From Nitzschia sp. pyKryTriq1 (lineage: Eukaryota > Bacillariophyta > Bacillariophyceae > Bacillariales > Bacillariaceae): a DNA stretch of 64,000 bases. The position numbers were made by a program, and so were the translations under genes. Each line of letters begins with the position of its first letter. Position 1 is the stretch's first letter. Below are positions 53,993 to 64,000 of this stretch, piece by piece. Location: the NCBI GenBank assembly GCA_956465555.1, contig OY101120.1, positions 2,536,001 to 2,600,000 of the forward strand, written 5' to 3'. The notes under the pieces are model-generated. The model was not told the origin of the DNA. It ran no database searches and saw only the letters and a list, made by a program, of their open reading frames with translations.

Positions 53993-56900
53993 TCAAGTCT
54001 TACTTGATCTACTCTTCTTTTTCCCTTGGGACTTCTGTCTTGCCTCCAGAAAGGCAGAGAGATGTTCCTTCATTCTATCCAAGACAACCTGGTGTCTACC
54101 CAGCACCATCTCGTCTCGAAGGTCCTCTTCTTCTTCATCAGACTCATTTTCGTTGCCCGCATCGACGTCCTCGAGATCGACTTGACGGACATATGGGGCG
54201 AAAATGGTTCGTCCTCGTGGCGTCGCGGGCACGTCGGGTTGCTTCGGTGTACCCGGAAGAGCGACATTCTGGAAGATTCCAGCGACATCGACCCACGGAA
54301 TCTCACGAGTACTCCGTTTCATTGGGCCGTTGTCCGGTTCTGGTTCCTTGAGCGGCTGCTCTGGTGGTGAGGAAACACTCACCGATCTTCTGCCACGCCC
54401 CCTACTTGGAAGCTTCAGCGTGAATTGAGACAAAGATAGTGACCTTGGCCGGTTGGCAGAGTTATGCTGTCCATACGGTGTGTTTTCTACGCTGTCTGGT
54501 TCCCACTCCAAGGGCAATGAGTAGTGTTTCGGGTCGTAAAGCGCCCATGTCGTTGCCACGGCAGATCCTGTGCCCGGCTGCACTGGAGGTCCCGAAAAAG
54601 ATGATCGGCGTTTGTGCGATCCTCTTGGAGTTGAACCACCAGATGCACTGGCGGTCGACCTGTTTGAATCCGAGGCATTTCCAGTATTCGGAGGATCGGT
54701 GTACGCCCCAGGAACCTGCGTCCCGCCTTTGATGTTGTGCCGATCTTGCAGTTTCTTGAGGGACTTCTGGATCATGGCTCTAGCGTGAGCCTGTCTCATG
54801 AGATCGTCCCCGGTCAAATTGGCGTTGAAGCCATCTGGAGGCCTGCAAGGATCCTCCCACGCACCGGTCTCATCGGTGAAGACGTCGTAAGGGATCATTG
54901 TGGAAACGTTGACTTCCTCGTTTTGAACGACTTCGAAAAGATCTCCATGACCAAGTGCCTCGCCCGCTCTCACCATGGAGCTCACGTAGGCATGGGAAAA
55001 AGAGAGCGACATGGTTGCCTTCCGTGAGATGAGTGCGGCTAACAGCGCCCTCTCTTGAGACTTGCTGTGTAATGCACACTTTCTCGTCTCGTCAAGGTAG
55101 TCCAATAAATCATTGAAGTGGGGAAGGGAGGCGTCGGCTTGTGTGTTCACCTTGAGACCAGTCGTGAGTCCCTTGGCAACAATCGACACAACCAGAAGGT
55201 CGAGTGGTGCGGTCACAAAAGGCTCTGCGGGCTTTTCCTGGTTTGCCTTTTGGGATGAGGATCCTTTGCCCTTGATAGCCATCAAAGAGATTGCAAGGGG
55301 GGTGCTGGATCGCGAGGTTTTGTCCTCTAGCGCTTGCCCAAGCGACGAGGCAGCCTTTTCCACTGCAGCTGAGACTAGCCACTTGCATTCAGGTTCTACA
55401 TCAATCCTCCCACTCTTGGCAAATGCGCGCTGGAAGCACTGTTCGTGACGTTTCCAGAGCCACAGAAGAATCGTCGCCACCGCTGCATCACGAGAAGACT
55501 GAGGGATGCCACCTATAGCCGTGCTTTTCAGCGGCGGTGCATTGAGCCTTTCTTTGAACAAATTGGCAACCAGGGTTTTTGGGATCGGTACAGCTGTTCC
55601 TACAGCACAAACATAAGCAACAAGAGACGACTTCTCTGTCTGCCCAAGGGATCCTGACATCTTTACCGCCTCTTGACAACGCGCTTGCAGAACACATGAG
55701 GCGATATCTGTCGGAATCTCTGGTGGAGCGGGCGGTACAAAGAATTGAAGGCCGGTGGAGCCCGGGCCACTTGATCCAGAACTTGCCTGTTTCAGTTCGG
55801 TGTCCGTACTGGCAGCCGTTAAATCGGGTGAGAAGTTCTTTTCATTGCCTTCAGACGGCACTGGCTTCCGATCTGTTACACCGTCAGGCGCCACTGGGGC
55901 GGGCTCTTCTTTCGGCGCATCTTGTGAAAGCTTAACGGCGGCGTTGGTAGGGGTCTGAACTAATGAAGAGGGTGGTTCCTTCTGACTCGTTTTTGCCTGT
56001 TTCTCAGGCTGCGAGTCAACAGCCTCTTCGTCGGGAAGCTTTCGCTTTTTGCTCTTTTCCAACTCTGTTGCGTCGCCAGCACCAGTGCTCTCTTTCAGTT
56101 TCTTATTTTCGTTCAAAGGCACGCTTGAGATTTCCTCCTTAGCTTTGGCTGAGCCTGCCGTGGTCTTTGGCTTGGCGTCCTCTTTCCTGGAATTATTGGG
56201 AGGTGGAGCGACATCTGCTGTTGCACTTTGTTGAGCCTGGTTTTGAGCGGGAACTGGTGCCATGCCGCCATGCCCCATAAAGGCGACTTGAGGATTCATG
56301 ATTCCACCTCCCATATGGGCGAAGTGTGGGGAACTCCCCGTCGGATATCCGTGCCCGCCGGACAAGTATGCGAGGGCCTGTTGATGGCGATGAGCCACCG
56401 CGGCGTGCGCTGCTGCAGAGGCCGCTGTTTGATCGCGGAGCATTGCTCGTGCTCTATCCTGCAAAGGAAAATTGACCAGAGCAGCTCTGTGCGGAGCCAT
56501 ACCCAAAGCGGCAGCTGCCGATGCTGCGCTTACTGCCGCCCAGTCGTAGCCCGAGGCTGCCTGGGGATGAAGACCACCAATATAATCTGCCAGGTCCCCG
56601 CCATGGTGTCCCTGGGCTGGCATTCTTGAGAGCCGGAGTTGGTTAGCAAGTTGAATCGCATTCGGGTGGTAGTGCTCAACGCCAGGGATATGCCCAGCCA
56701 GACGAGCCATGTTGGAGGCATGACCCACACTAGTAGGGTTCAAGAGCACCAGCCGCGAGGAATCGTTCCAGACATTTGCTTGTGGTGAGTGATGCTGTTG
56801 CTGGTGACCAACAACAGGCCTTGACGACGAGGCTAGATCCGATTTGTTGGCCTGGTTGGTACCGTTCTCTACCGAGTTCACTTGTGGCTTGGGTGTGCTA

Positions 56901-59900
56901 CTTGAAGTTGCATTCCCTGCGACTTGGCCTTGATTGTCATTGCTAACGTCGCCATTTTCATTCAGAGCTTCCCCACCGCCACGGATGGGAAGGACAGGGA
57001 CATGCACTTGGCTGCTGTTTTCTGGGCCAGGGTTGCCAGATTCAACTTGGCTCGGATTCGAGTCGACGTCCGCGGGCACTGATTTGTTTTCATTCGTTGC
57101 ATTAGCTGCTTCAGGATGAGGCGCCGGAGGATGAAAAACACTACGAGAAAAAGTCTGATGGCTGGAGGATGTAAACTTCTTGTGCAACTTTTGCAGCCTT
57201 GAAATGGATCGACGACTGACTCCTCCTTCGTCACCCATGGCTCTCTTTTCGGCAATCGCAAACATGCCGGTTTCCAAGTTGGCCGGGAATATCAATTCAT
57301 CAACAGAAGACTTGCCGTCGTCGACCGAGGCAGACGGTTGAATCAAACCAACAGCCTGCATGACATGAAATGCCAGCATGGGATCCATGGCTCCTAATTT
57401 TGGCAAAGCGCTCCCAGAAGAACTCTCGGCCGTTTGGCCTTTCTCTTCCAAGTCCGACATATTACTCTTGCCGTCTCCAAAGTCTTGAATGCCATGCAAA
57501 AAGCTGATTTCGGACATTCGTCGACGCTTGAGTGGTCGCTCTTCTCCCGAACTGTTATCGCTGAACTGTTCCAGAACCTTCCGAATGACTTCTTTCGCTC
57601 GTTGACTCCCCTTTCGAGCAGGATCAGTAACGATCTTGGGCACTCGCCTTCGAGTTCTTCGTTCCTTGGCGGTGGGCAATGGTGGCAAGTTTATGGCCAT
57701 AAAGGAAGGATGTACCGATGCATCTTGTTGTTGTTGTTGTTTGTTGGATGCTGATGACGATGAACCACTTTGCAACGCCCGCCGACGTCCTCCTTGCGAG
57801 TCGGGATGCGGATGACGGAACCGTTGTTGTTGCTGGGCTTTGCTATTTTGACCTTGATTACCCACACCCCGTTCCATCAATGCCAAGGTCGCGGCACTCA
57901 GTTTTCCATCTGTTCTCAATTCTTCACACGACGGACTGAGGCTCAACAAAGTCTGAACAGACATGGTTGCCTGTACCCGAGCTCGAATCGCCTTGGCGGC
58001 AGCGCTAGGAATGGATGGCGCTGTGGTATTCGCCACCGCCGCCGCCGCCACCGATGGGGTGGACGAGGATTTTGCCAGAGACCGTTTCGTCCCCGAGCTC
58101 GCGCTACCATTCGAAGCTTTGACAGTACTCATACTACTCGCAGAGGCAGCAGCTATTGGAGCAGCGACAGGAGTGGCCTTATTATTATTGGCCGCCGACA
58201 TCGTCACTGCCGCCGTTGTCGATGTGGTGGATCGAGCCTTTTTCACTGTCGACGATACAGCCGCCGCTACTGCGGATGCACTGGTTGTTTTTGCAGCCGC
58301 ACCACTCGAAGCCCCTGCCTCCCCAGCGGCAGGCACTTGCGTCGCTGCCACCAGTGTTGGTTGTGACGCGGGAGGAATGACACTGGGCGGCGGAACGTGT
58401 ACCATCACTGGATTATTGGCCAAAAATTCCAGCCTCGAATAGTTCAAAGGGTCCAACCCTTGCTCTTTTCGTCGAATCCGTTCGGCCCGCATGGCGGCTG
58501 CTTTCCGGGCTCGATCCAACATGACATCTCCCGCGGCTGCGGCTGCCGCACTAATCCCCTTGACGCGCTGTCCTGTCGTAGGATGAATGGGAGCACGATC
58601 TTTATAGCTGGCCAAAATATTCGTGTCCATCCTGTCCAAGTCCCGCATTCCAGTGATATCTTGTTCTGGATGTATAATCAAGGACAAGCCCGCGGATATA
58701 TACATTAACTGCTCGGCATTTTCGGCATTCATGACTTCGAGAGGATTCGTAATGGCAGGAGCGGTACCAGGAGCGGTGGCAGGAGCGGTACCAGCAGCAG
58801 TGTCGGATGGTTTTCCCGATGAGACAGCGGCGTCTGTGGTACTCATGGCGGTGGTACTCGTGGCAGCAGGATCAGCAGCAGGATCAGCAGCTGGCGGAGG
58901 AGTAATGCCAGCACCACCATCAGCACTACTACTGCTATTGTTTTGTTTGTTGGGAACGGTGGAGGAAGTGGTAGGAGGGACGGCCGCCGCCGCCGCGGTC
59001 GTATCAGCAGTGCCAGCGTCAGCGGTCGTATCAGCAGCGCCAGCATCAGCGGGAGCAGCAGCAGCAGCAGCAGCAGCAGGAGTATTCGAGGAAGATGGTG
59101 TGACAGCATTACTACTACCACTAGGAGTAGCAGTGGTGGCAGGCGTAGCGGTAGCGGTAGTGGTTGGCGATGATGGTGATGCTGATGATGGTGCTGCTGG
59201 TGCTGCTGCTGTTGTGTTCGTGATGGCCATCATTTCGGAATTGAGTTTGGCCGCTTCCTTCTTTTCCCACGTCTTTTCCTCATTGCATTGGAGAATCTCT
59301 TCCTCCAACTCACTGGCTATCTGGGCTGGATCCGTCAAGGTCCGAGTCAAGATTTGTTCCGTCGACGACGGAGGTTTGAGACAGACTCGATATTTTCGAT
59401 ACACACGCTCGGTAAAAGCCGCTCGCAACTGTCGTGTTTGTTCCAGAGCGGTATGCAATCGTCGTCTGGCATCTTCGAGACAGGTATCGGAGGGTACGAT
59501 AAAGTGACCGTACTTGTCGGTAAGAGGTGCCCGCTCTTCTTTGAGTTTCTCTTCCAAAAGGGATTGTTCATCCATGATCATAATGGGGGATGGACACGAA
59601 GAAGAAGAAGGAGGAGGCGCTCCAGCTACTGCTGCCTGTGCCGTGGTGGGATCACTGGGCGTATTGGGTTGACTACCAGTACCGGAACCAGTACCAGAAT
59701 TACTCAACGCCGCCGCTGCTGCTGATGCCGCTGCCCGTTGCTGTTGTTGGGACTGATCAGCCGAGCTTTCGGTGGTCCCTCCTCCTTGTGCTGCTGCTGG
59801 TTTGACCGACGCTGTATTATTCTTATGACTGCCACTACCGCCGCCGCCGCCACCACCACCGCTACTCGATAGAATATTGGATTTGCTGGCAGTAGCGGAA

Positions 59901-60484
59901 GCATCAGAAGCAGCAGCAACAACAGCAGGGGAGTGACTGGGAACGGACGAGGCCGGTGGCAAGAAATCTGCCTCCTGCTGTTGCTGCTGCTCCCAAGATG
60001 ACTTGTTTTCAGCAGATGTTGTTCTTGTCGACGTCGAAGACGACACTAGCGGCTTGCGTGGAACATCTACCGACACTTGATCATTTCCCGTATTATGTTG
60101 TTGCTGCTGCTGCTGTTGTTGTTGTCTCTTGGCGTCGTCATCTTCCTTTGATGATTTTGTGACGCCGGCAGCTGGTGCTACTTTATTGCTTTGGCCTTTC
60201 TTGTTCATACTTTCCAAAGTATTACTGGTGGTTTGGGCATGGGTCGATGCTGACGATGCTGACGATGATGCTAGTGCTGATTTTGGAGTCGCGTTATTAT
60301 TGGTGGTGTTTTTGCCTACTACTGATGGACGATCATCATCATCATCATCATTTTGTGGTTGAAGCGGTTCCGTAATAACAGTACCACCACGACTACGACT
60401 ACTCGTACCGGTAGGATTTTCACGAGAAACTTGCGTAGAGGCGGAGGGTGTCGTGTTCTCCCTCTGGTTTATGGAATCCGCCAT
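53993..60484 (-). CDS. Very large low-complexity protein of unknown function
   Basis: Starting at the ATG at 60484, a single 6.5-kb exon encodes 2163 residues. The N-terminal ~1000 residues are dominated by Ala, Ser, Thr and Gln runs, interrupted by two ordered-looking blocks: one around 320-410 (LTDKYGHFIVPSDTCLEDAR and a following charged helix) and one around 610-720 (MYISAGLSLIIHPEQDITG, RIRRKEQGLDPLNYSRLEF). The middle has basic, nuclear-signal-like stretches (KERRTRRRVPK, RPLKRRRMSE) and a Gln/His/Ala-rich section. The C-terminal third includes a helical-looking segment with Cys-Val-Leu-Gln and Trp residues (AVATILLWLWKRHEQCF) and ends in acidic and Lys/Ser-rich sequence. I infer a nuclear, possibly chromatin- or transcription-related scaffold. 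No family recognised. Confidence 0.8.
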   Translation of the reverse strand: MADSINQRENTTPSASTQVSRENPTGTSSRSRGGTVITEPLQPQNDDDDDDRPSVVGKNTTNNNATPKSALASSSASSASTHAQTTSNTLESMNKKGQSNKVAPAAGVTKSSKEDDDAKRQQQQQQQQQHNTGNDQVSVDVPRKPLVSSSTSTRTTSAENKSSWEQQQQQEADFLPPASSVPSHSPAVVAAASDASATASKSNILSSSGGGGGGGGSGSHKNNTASVKPAAAQGGGTTESSADQSQQQQRAAASAAAAALSNSGTGSGTGSQPNTPSDPTTAQAAVAGAPPPSSSSCPSPIMIMDEQSLLEEKLKEERAPLTDKYGHFIVPSDTCLEDARRRLHTALEQTRQLRAAFTERVYRKYRVCLKPPSSTEQILTRTLTDPAQIASELEEEILQCNEEKTWEKKEAAKLNSEMMAITNTTAAAPAAPSSASPSSPTTTATATPATTATPSGSSNAVTPSSSNTPAAAAAAAAPADAGAADTTADAGTADTTAAAAAVPPTTSSTVPNKQNNSSSSADGGAGITPPPAADPAADPAATSTTAMSTTDAAVSSGKPSDTAAGTAPATAPGTAPAITNPLEVMNAENAEQLMYISAGLSLIIHPEQDITGMRDLDRMDTNILASYKDRAPIHPTTGQRVKGISAAAAAAGDVMLDRARKAAAMRAERIRRKEQGLDPLNYSRLEFLANNPVMVHVPPPSVIPPASQPTLVAATQVPAAGEAGASSGAAAKTTSASAVAAAVSSTVKKARSTTSTTAAVTMSAANNNKATPVAAPIAAASASSMSTVKASNGSASSGTKRSLAKSSSTPSVAAAAVANTTAPSIPSAAAKAIRARVQATMSVQTLLSLSPSCEELRTDGKLSAATLALMERGVGNQGQNSKAQQQQRFRHPHPDSQGGRRRALQSGSSSSASNKQQQQQDASVHPSFMAINLPPLPTAKERRTRRRVPKIVTDPARKGSQRAKEVIRKVLEQFSDNSSGEERPLKRRRMSEISFLHGIQDFGDGKSNMSDLEEKGQTAESSSGSALPKLGAMDPMLAFHVMQAVGLIQPSASVDDGKSSVDELIFPANLETGMFAIAEKRAMGDEGGVSRRSISRLQKLHKKFTSSSHQTFSRSVFHPPAPHPEAANATNENKSVPADVDSNPSQVESGNPGPENSSQVHVPVLPIRGGGEALNENGDVSNDNQGQVAGNATSSSTPKPQVNSVENGTNQANKSDLASSSRPVVGHQQQHHSPQANVWNDSSRLVLLNPTSVGHASNMARLAGHIPGVEHYHPNAIQLANQLRLSRMPAQGHHGGDLADYIGGLHPQAASGYDWAAVSAASAAAALGMAPHRAALVNFPLQDRARAMLRDQTAASAAAHAAVAHRHQQALAYLSGGHGYPTGSSPHFAHMGGGIMNPQVAFMGHGGMAPVPAQNQAQQSATADVAPPPNNSRKEDAKPKTTAGSAKAKEEISSVPLNENKKLKESTGAGDATELEKSKKRKLPDEEAVDSQPEKQAKTSQKEPPSSLVQTPTNAAVKLSQDAPKEEPAPVAPDGVTDRKPVPSEGNEKNFSPDLTAASTDTELKQASSGSSGPGSTGLQFFVPPAPPEIPTDIASCVLQARCQEAVKMSGSLGQTEKSSLVAYVCAVGTAVPIPKTLVANLFKERLNAPPLKSTAIGGIPQSSRDAAVATILLWLWKRHEQCFQRAFAKSGRIDVEPECKWLVSAAVEKAASSLGQALEDKTSRSSTPLAISLMAIKGKGSSSQKANQEKPAEPFVTAPLDLLVVSIVAKGLTTGLKVNTQADASLPHFNDLLDYLDETRKCALHSKSQERALLAALISRKATMSLSFSHAYVSSMVRAGEALGHGDLFEVVQNEEVNVSTMIPYDVFTDETGAWEDPCRPPDGFNANLTGDDLMRQAHARAMIQKSLKKLQDRHNIKGGTQVPGAYTDPPNTGNASDSNRSTASASGGSTPRGSHKRRSSFSGPPVQPGTGSAVATTWALYDPKHYSLPLEWEPDSVENTPYGQHNSANRPRSLSLSQFTLKLPSRGRGRRSVSVSSPPEQPLKEPEPDNGPMKRSTREIPWVDVAGIFQNVALPGTPKQPDVPATPRGRTIFAPYVRQVDLEDVDAGNENESDEEEEDLRDEMVLGRHQVVLDRMKEHLSAFLEARQKSQGKKKSRSSKT

Positions 60485-61308
60485 TTTCAAATCGCAATTT
60501 TCCTTCCCCAGTCGATGACTGTAATGGAAAAGGGTCCTTTTGTCACAAGGAGGATGGAAAGACGTTGTTGCAGAGGGTCAATGGGGTGGATGGTACCCTC
60601 CCGGTGCCAGGAGGGAGGTGGCTGGAATGCCTTCTTGTACTGGACCAAATTGCGTAGAAAAAGACGTAGAAAGGAGAGGTTTCTCCCGCGGAGCGTTTCG
60701 AGCAGAGCAGCGAGCGGCGCCGCAGAACTCGCGTTCGCTCCGTTGTCGCGTCCGGGGCGGCGGTTCACTCCATTTTTTTCTCGCCATCTCTTGTCGTCCG
60801 TTTCGCCAAGGTTTCGCTGCTGTTGTTTGTTGTTGCCGTTGCGTTGACAAAAGACCTCGTCAAGCTCCAATCCGACCTCGCAATACCAGTGACTGCATGT
60901 CCGTGTGCGTGTCTGTCCTCTGTACGTACGAATACTGACTGACTGACGGACGGTACTTTGGTTAGTCGTACAGTATCCGTGTCACGCGTCACGCTACGAA
61001 CAATAAACGCAGGGACGACGACAGGCAGGCAGACGACAACGCCGACGGTAAGAAAGCGAGCACATCCACCACGCTAAAAAATTTAAAAACCTCCTCTCGT
61101 ACCGGTACCGGTATCTTTCCACGCACACCACACATCACCATGCGGTTACAAGAGACAACGGACTCCTCCTCCTCCTCGACGAGTATTATGTACTTTACAA
61201 AGCATTGCAGCATTGTACTTCTCTGTAGGACTACCAGTAGAGTCTCTTGTTATTTTATTCACCGACCGAAAATCGGCTACCGGTACATACAGGCACTAAC
61301 TTAGTAAC
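60485..61308. other. Divergent promoter region of the large protein and exportin-4
   Basis: An 824-bp spacer between divergent starts. TACCGGTA occurs at 61100, overlapping at 61106, and at 61278, the last 31 bp before the exportin-4 ATG. No gene is visible; frames are short and overlapping. Confidence 0.5.
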
Positions 61309-64000
61309 ATGCAGCAGCAGCAGCAGCAGCATCAGCACAGTTCTTTGCCGTCGTTGTCGGCAGTTGCTGAACTACAACACTTCTTGTCGACTCCTCCACA
61401 AAACAACAACAACAACAACGGTAGCAGTGGCAGCAACATTAGCACTTCTGCTGCCATTACTATTGCCCATGCCAATTTACAAGCGCTTCGCGATACGGGT
61501 GATGTTCACTTTTTATTTACACGAAGTCTCATCGAACTCGCTAGTAATAATATCAATACTGCTCATCATCAACAGCATCAGCAGCAGCAGCAGCAACAAC
61601 AAGAAGAATTGCTCTTTCATTGTATCACAGGATGTCGACATGTGATTTTGACCAAATGGAATTCCTTTTCCACCGTTTTTCAACGAGGCATTCGAGACTA
61701 TTTATTTGTTTTGGGGTGCCACTGCTGTAACAACAGCAACAACAATAACAACAATACTGGGGGTAATAATAATAACAATAATAACATGTCTCGGACCATT
61801 CAAAGGACGTACTTCAATGCGGCAGCATCCTTTTGGAAACGAAGTTGGGTGGAAGATTTGACACATCAATCATCATCGGAGTCATCATCGTCAGCATCAG
61901 TATCGTCACCTCCTGTATCGGCTCAGGAGCAATCGCTACTTGATCAAATGAGGATGACTGTGGCTGCTGCTGCTACTGGTGGTGGTGGTGGTGGGAGTAT
62001 GCCACAGTTTGAATCACCACCCCAACTGTTTTCGTATTTGCAACAACAAATGACGCTACAACATTCACAACAACAGCAAGATTATCTTCAACAACAAGCT
62101 GCCGCTTCCTTTTTAATAGTCTTGTTGGGAGAATTTGCGGGTGGAGCCTCGGGCAAGGCATCACACTATCATTTACCATTGGAATTTCATAAACGGGCCC
62201 ATTTGGCCTTTGAACAAGGAGCACTACGTGCAGTCACTACCACAATGCCAACTACAGCAGCAGCAGCAGCAGCGGCATCTTTTGTGCCACTCCAGCAATG
62301 TTTACAGATGAGCATGACGGCACTCAGTCAACTCGTTCCAACGCTACTCCTTGTTCCAGGAGCAGCACCGCAACAACAAGAAGATGCGAATAATAAGAGT
62401 AATGCAAATACAAATACAGTCGCACTCTCCATAGTTCAATTGACAATTGAAGTCATTGGATGGGAATGGGGGACCGATTCCTGGGATGCTACTATATCTA
62501 CAAGCTCCAGTGGTCTTGTTGCGACAGGGGGTGGACGAGCCTTGGTACGACCTCCCGCTTCCTGGCGTGATATCCTCTTGCAACCTGAATTTGTTCGGGC
62601 CATCTTTCAAATCCACCAGACACAACAACAAGTACAACTGCAACTACAACTGCAATCGAGTATTTCTGCTTCTACAACAAGTAGGAGTAGCTTGGAATCA
62701 CTTTTGCATGGATTGCGACAATTACTGCTACTCTTGACATCCTTGACGGGACCCATGTTTCAAAATACAGAAGAACGAAAACAATTTGGAAGTTTATTGC
62801 TGGAAGGTATTTTGGGATTATTGCAATTGCCAAGCATGGCACATCCGGCAGCGGACGACAATGACGGAAACGGCGACGTTAATGATGATACTACCTTACT
62901 GGTCGATTCCTTGTCCATGATATCCAGACTCTTTGTCAATTACAAAATGTCACTCCTCGCAGATTTACCACAACTACCTCTATTACTACAAGGAGTCGCC
63001 AATTTGGGACGACAATTGCTTCATGACAATTTAAGGGAACTTCAACAAGTCGCCGGTGATTTGGATTTGATGCAACATCGGGAATGGAGAGAAGAAGCAT
63101 TGGCACTCATGGTCGAAGGATTGGTCTTGTTGTGTGGAGATCCTTGGTTATTGTATTCGGGATCCGAAGACTTTCGCATGCGGGCCAAGTCTGCCTTGGC
63201 ACAAACGTTGGGGCCGCTCTATGTGGATTTCGTCACGTGTCGAACACAAATGGCGCGGCTGGAAGAAATGTATTATACGGCAGAGGAAACAGATTTGGAT
63301 GAGGTACGGGAAGAGATTTTTGCCGTGGATTTAGAGGAAGAAATGACAGCCTTGGCCAATGTGGGACGATTGGATCTGGCGTCCTCGTTGGGGTGTCTGG
63401 CGAATCTCTTTCAACAACTAGTGCCTCAATTGCAACAGCTATGGAATGGTCATGTGGGCGTCGTCACGCCCCAAGCGGCGGGCTTGTTGGAAGAGTCTCG
63501 TTTGGTGACCATGTATGTTGGCCATCTCTTGACGGATGACAATGAAGGTGAAACTCCAGTCATTCCCGATACTATCTTGGCGGCGTGTCAAAAGGAACAC
63601 AATGGAGAGGTGGTGACTCAAGCCATCGTGGGAGCGGTACAGACCCTCCATCAATTTGCTCATTTTCAAGCCACCAAGATTGCCCAACATCCCGCAGATC
63701 CCAGATTATCACCACTGTTGGCCAAGGAATTCTTGTGGTTCTTGCATCGATGGGCTCCTGCCTACATTCTACCGGTCGACTATGGAGCTTCTGGGGATGC
63801 TGATAGCTCATCTTCGAGCCAAAGTATTGTCAAGACATGGGCCAGCCCGGAAGCGGTTCAGGAATCGGTCTCATTTGTCATAACTTTGTGTCTTCACTAC
63901 CACTGTTACTGGCCCCAGGAACGACAAGTACAAGAAAATGCGTCCCTCCTTCTCCATGCAATGGCGAAACGATGCCGGCAAATGCGACTAGCCATGATCG
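61309..64000 (+). CDS. XPO4: Exportin-4 (N-terminal part, cut by window end)
   Basis: An open frame from the ATG at 61309 runs 897 codons to the window edge without a stop. It begins with six Gln codons and has Asn and Gln runs in the first 230 residues. The remainder is all-helical. It matches exportin-4 best near residues 700-830: an acidic segment ending VDLEEEMTALANVGRL, then GHLLTDDNEGETPVIPD (family: LLADDTQGETPLIP) and SPLLAKEFLWFLHRWAPAY (family: VWFLKRWAKTYLL). Exportin-4 is a RanGTP-dependent karyopherin exporting eIF5A and Smad3 in animals and importing some Sox factors. Human XPO4 has about 1150 residues, so some 250-350 remain outside the window. Confidence 0.88.
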   Translation, partial: MQQQQQQHQHSSLPSLSAVAELQHFLSTPPQNNNNNNGSSGSNISTSAAITIAHANLQALRDTGDVHFLFTRSLIELASNNINTAHHQQHQQQQQQQQEELLFHCITGCRHVILTKWNSFSTVFQRGIRDYLFVLGCHCCNNSNNNNNNTGGNNNNNNNMSRTIQRTYFNAAASFWKRSWVEDLTHQSSSESSSSASVSSPPVSAQEQSLLDQMRMTVAAAATGGGGGGSMPQFESPPQLFSYLQQQMTLQHSQQQQDYLQQQAAASFLIVLLGEFAGGASGKASHYHLPLEFHKRAHLAFEQGALRAVTTTMPTTAAAAAAASFVPLQQCLQMSMTALSQLVPTLLLVPGAAPQQQEDANNKSNANTNTVALSIVQLTIEVIGWEWGTDSWDATISTSSSGLVATGGGRALVRPPASWRDILLQPEFVRAIFQIHQTQQQVQLQLQLQSSISASTTSRSSLESLLHGLRQLLLLLTSLTGPMFQNTEERKQFGSLLLEGILGLLQLPSMAHPAADDNDGNGDVNDDTTLLVDSLSMISRLFVNYKMSLLADLPQLPLLLQGVANLGRQLLHDNLRELQQVAGDLDLMQHREWREEALALMVEGLVLLCGDPWLLYSGSEDFRMRAKSALAQTLGPLYVDFVTCRTQMARLEEMYYTAEETDLDEVREEIFAVDLEEEMTALANVGRLDLASSLGCLANLFQQLVPQLQQLWNGHVGVVTPQAAGLLEESRLVTMYVGHLLTDDNEGETPVIPDTILAACQKEHNGEVVTQAIVGAVQTLHQFAHFQATKIAQHPADPRLSPLLAKEFLWFLHRWAPAYILPVDYGASGDADSSSSSQSIVKTWASPEAVQESVSFVITLCLHYHCYWPQERQVQENASLLLHAMAKRCRQMRLAMI

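Noticed and set aside
58623-59507. A 294-codon Ala/Val-rich frame on the plus strand
   Set aside because: It is antisense to the Ala/Ser/Thr repeats of the 2163-residue protein and has no family features.

Overview
The window looks like nuclear DNA of a pennate diatom or a close stramenopile relative. The genes are intron-poor; the seven introns or sets of introns I could place are short (81-237 nt, GT-AG, mostly GTAAGT or GTACGT donors). Proteins are interrupted by long Gln, Asn, Ser/Thr and Asp/Glu runs. Two proteins begin with a signal peptide followed directly by Phe, as in diatom plastid targeting. Several families (LRR proteins with a shared C-terminal box, TPR proteins ending in APAA, receptor cyclase-phosphodiesterases, membrane-bound lipase-like proteins) are ones I associate with diatom genomes. 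I see no tRNA, rRNA, CRISPR, or recognisable transposon or virus-derived element. The species is not determined.

Layout. 0-13 kb: LRR protein (-), acidic two-pass membrane protein (+), thiamine pyrophosphokinase (+), second LRR protein (-), TPR-like protein (+). 13-24 kb: a five-exon receptor guanylate/adenylate cyclase joined to two class I cyclic-nucleotide phosphodiesterase domains (-), divergent from an F-box/JmjC JMJD6-like oxygenase (+), then a plastid-type Trp/Tyr permease (-). 24-40 kb: MFSD5/MOT2-like transporter (+), multi-pass membrane lipase-like protein (+), NPRL2 of the GATOR1 complex (+), TFIIB-like factor (+), amino-acid permease (-). 40-48 kb: a peroxiredoxin-like protein with an in-frame TGA in a UxxC motif and a SECIS-like hairpin after the stop (+), GH36-type alpha-galactosidase/raffinose-synthase-like enzyme (+), BUD13 (-). 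48-64 kb: a long coiled-coil protein (+), a 2163-residue low-complexity protein of unknown role (-), and the first 897 codons of exportin-4 (+), cut by the window end.

The genes do not form one pathway. Shared themes are second-messenger signalling (cyclase-PDE), nutrient and amino-acid handling (NPRL2, two amino-acid permeases, the MFSD5-like carrier), redox (selenoprotein) and RNA/nuclear functions (JMJD6-like, TFIIB-like, BUD13, exportin-4). The two strongest leads are the cyclase with two tandem PDE domains, whose second copy has lost a metal-binding Asp and whose two copies carry an intron at the same place, and the selenoprotein with its own SECIS candidate. A palindromic octamer TACCGGTA occurs at least 18 times, far above chance, mostly between genes.
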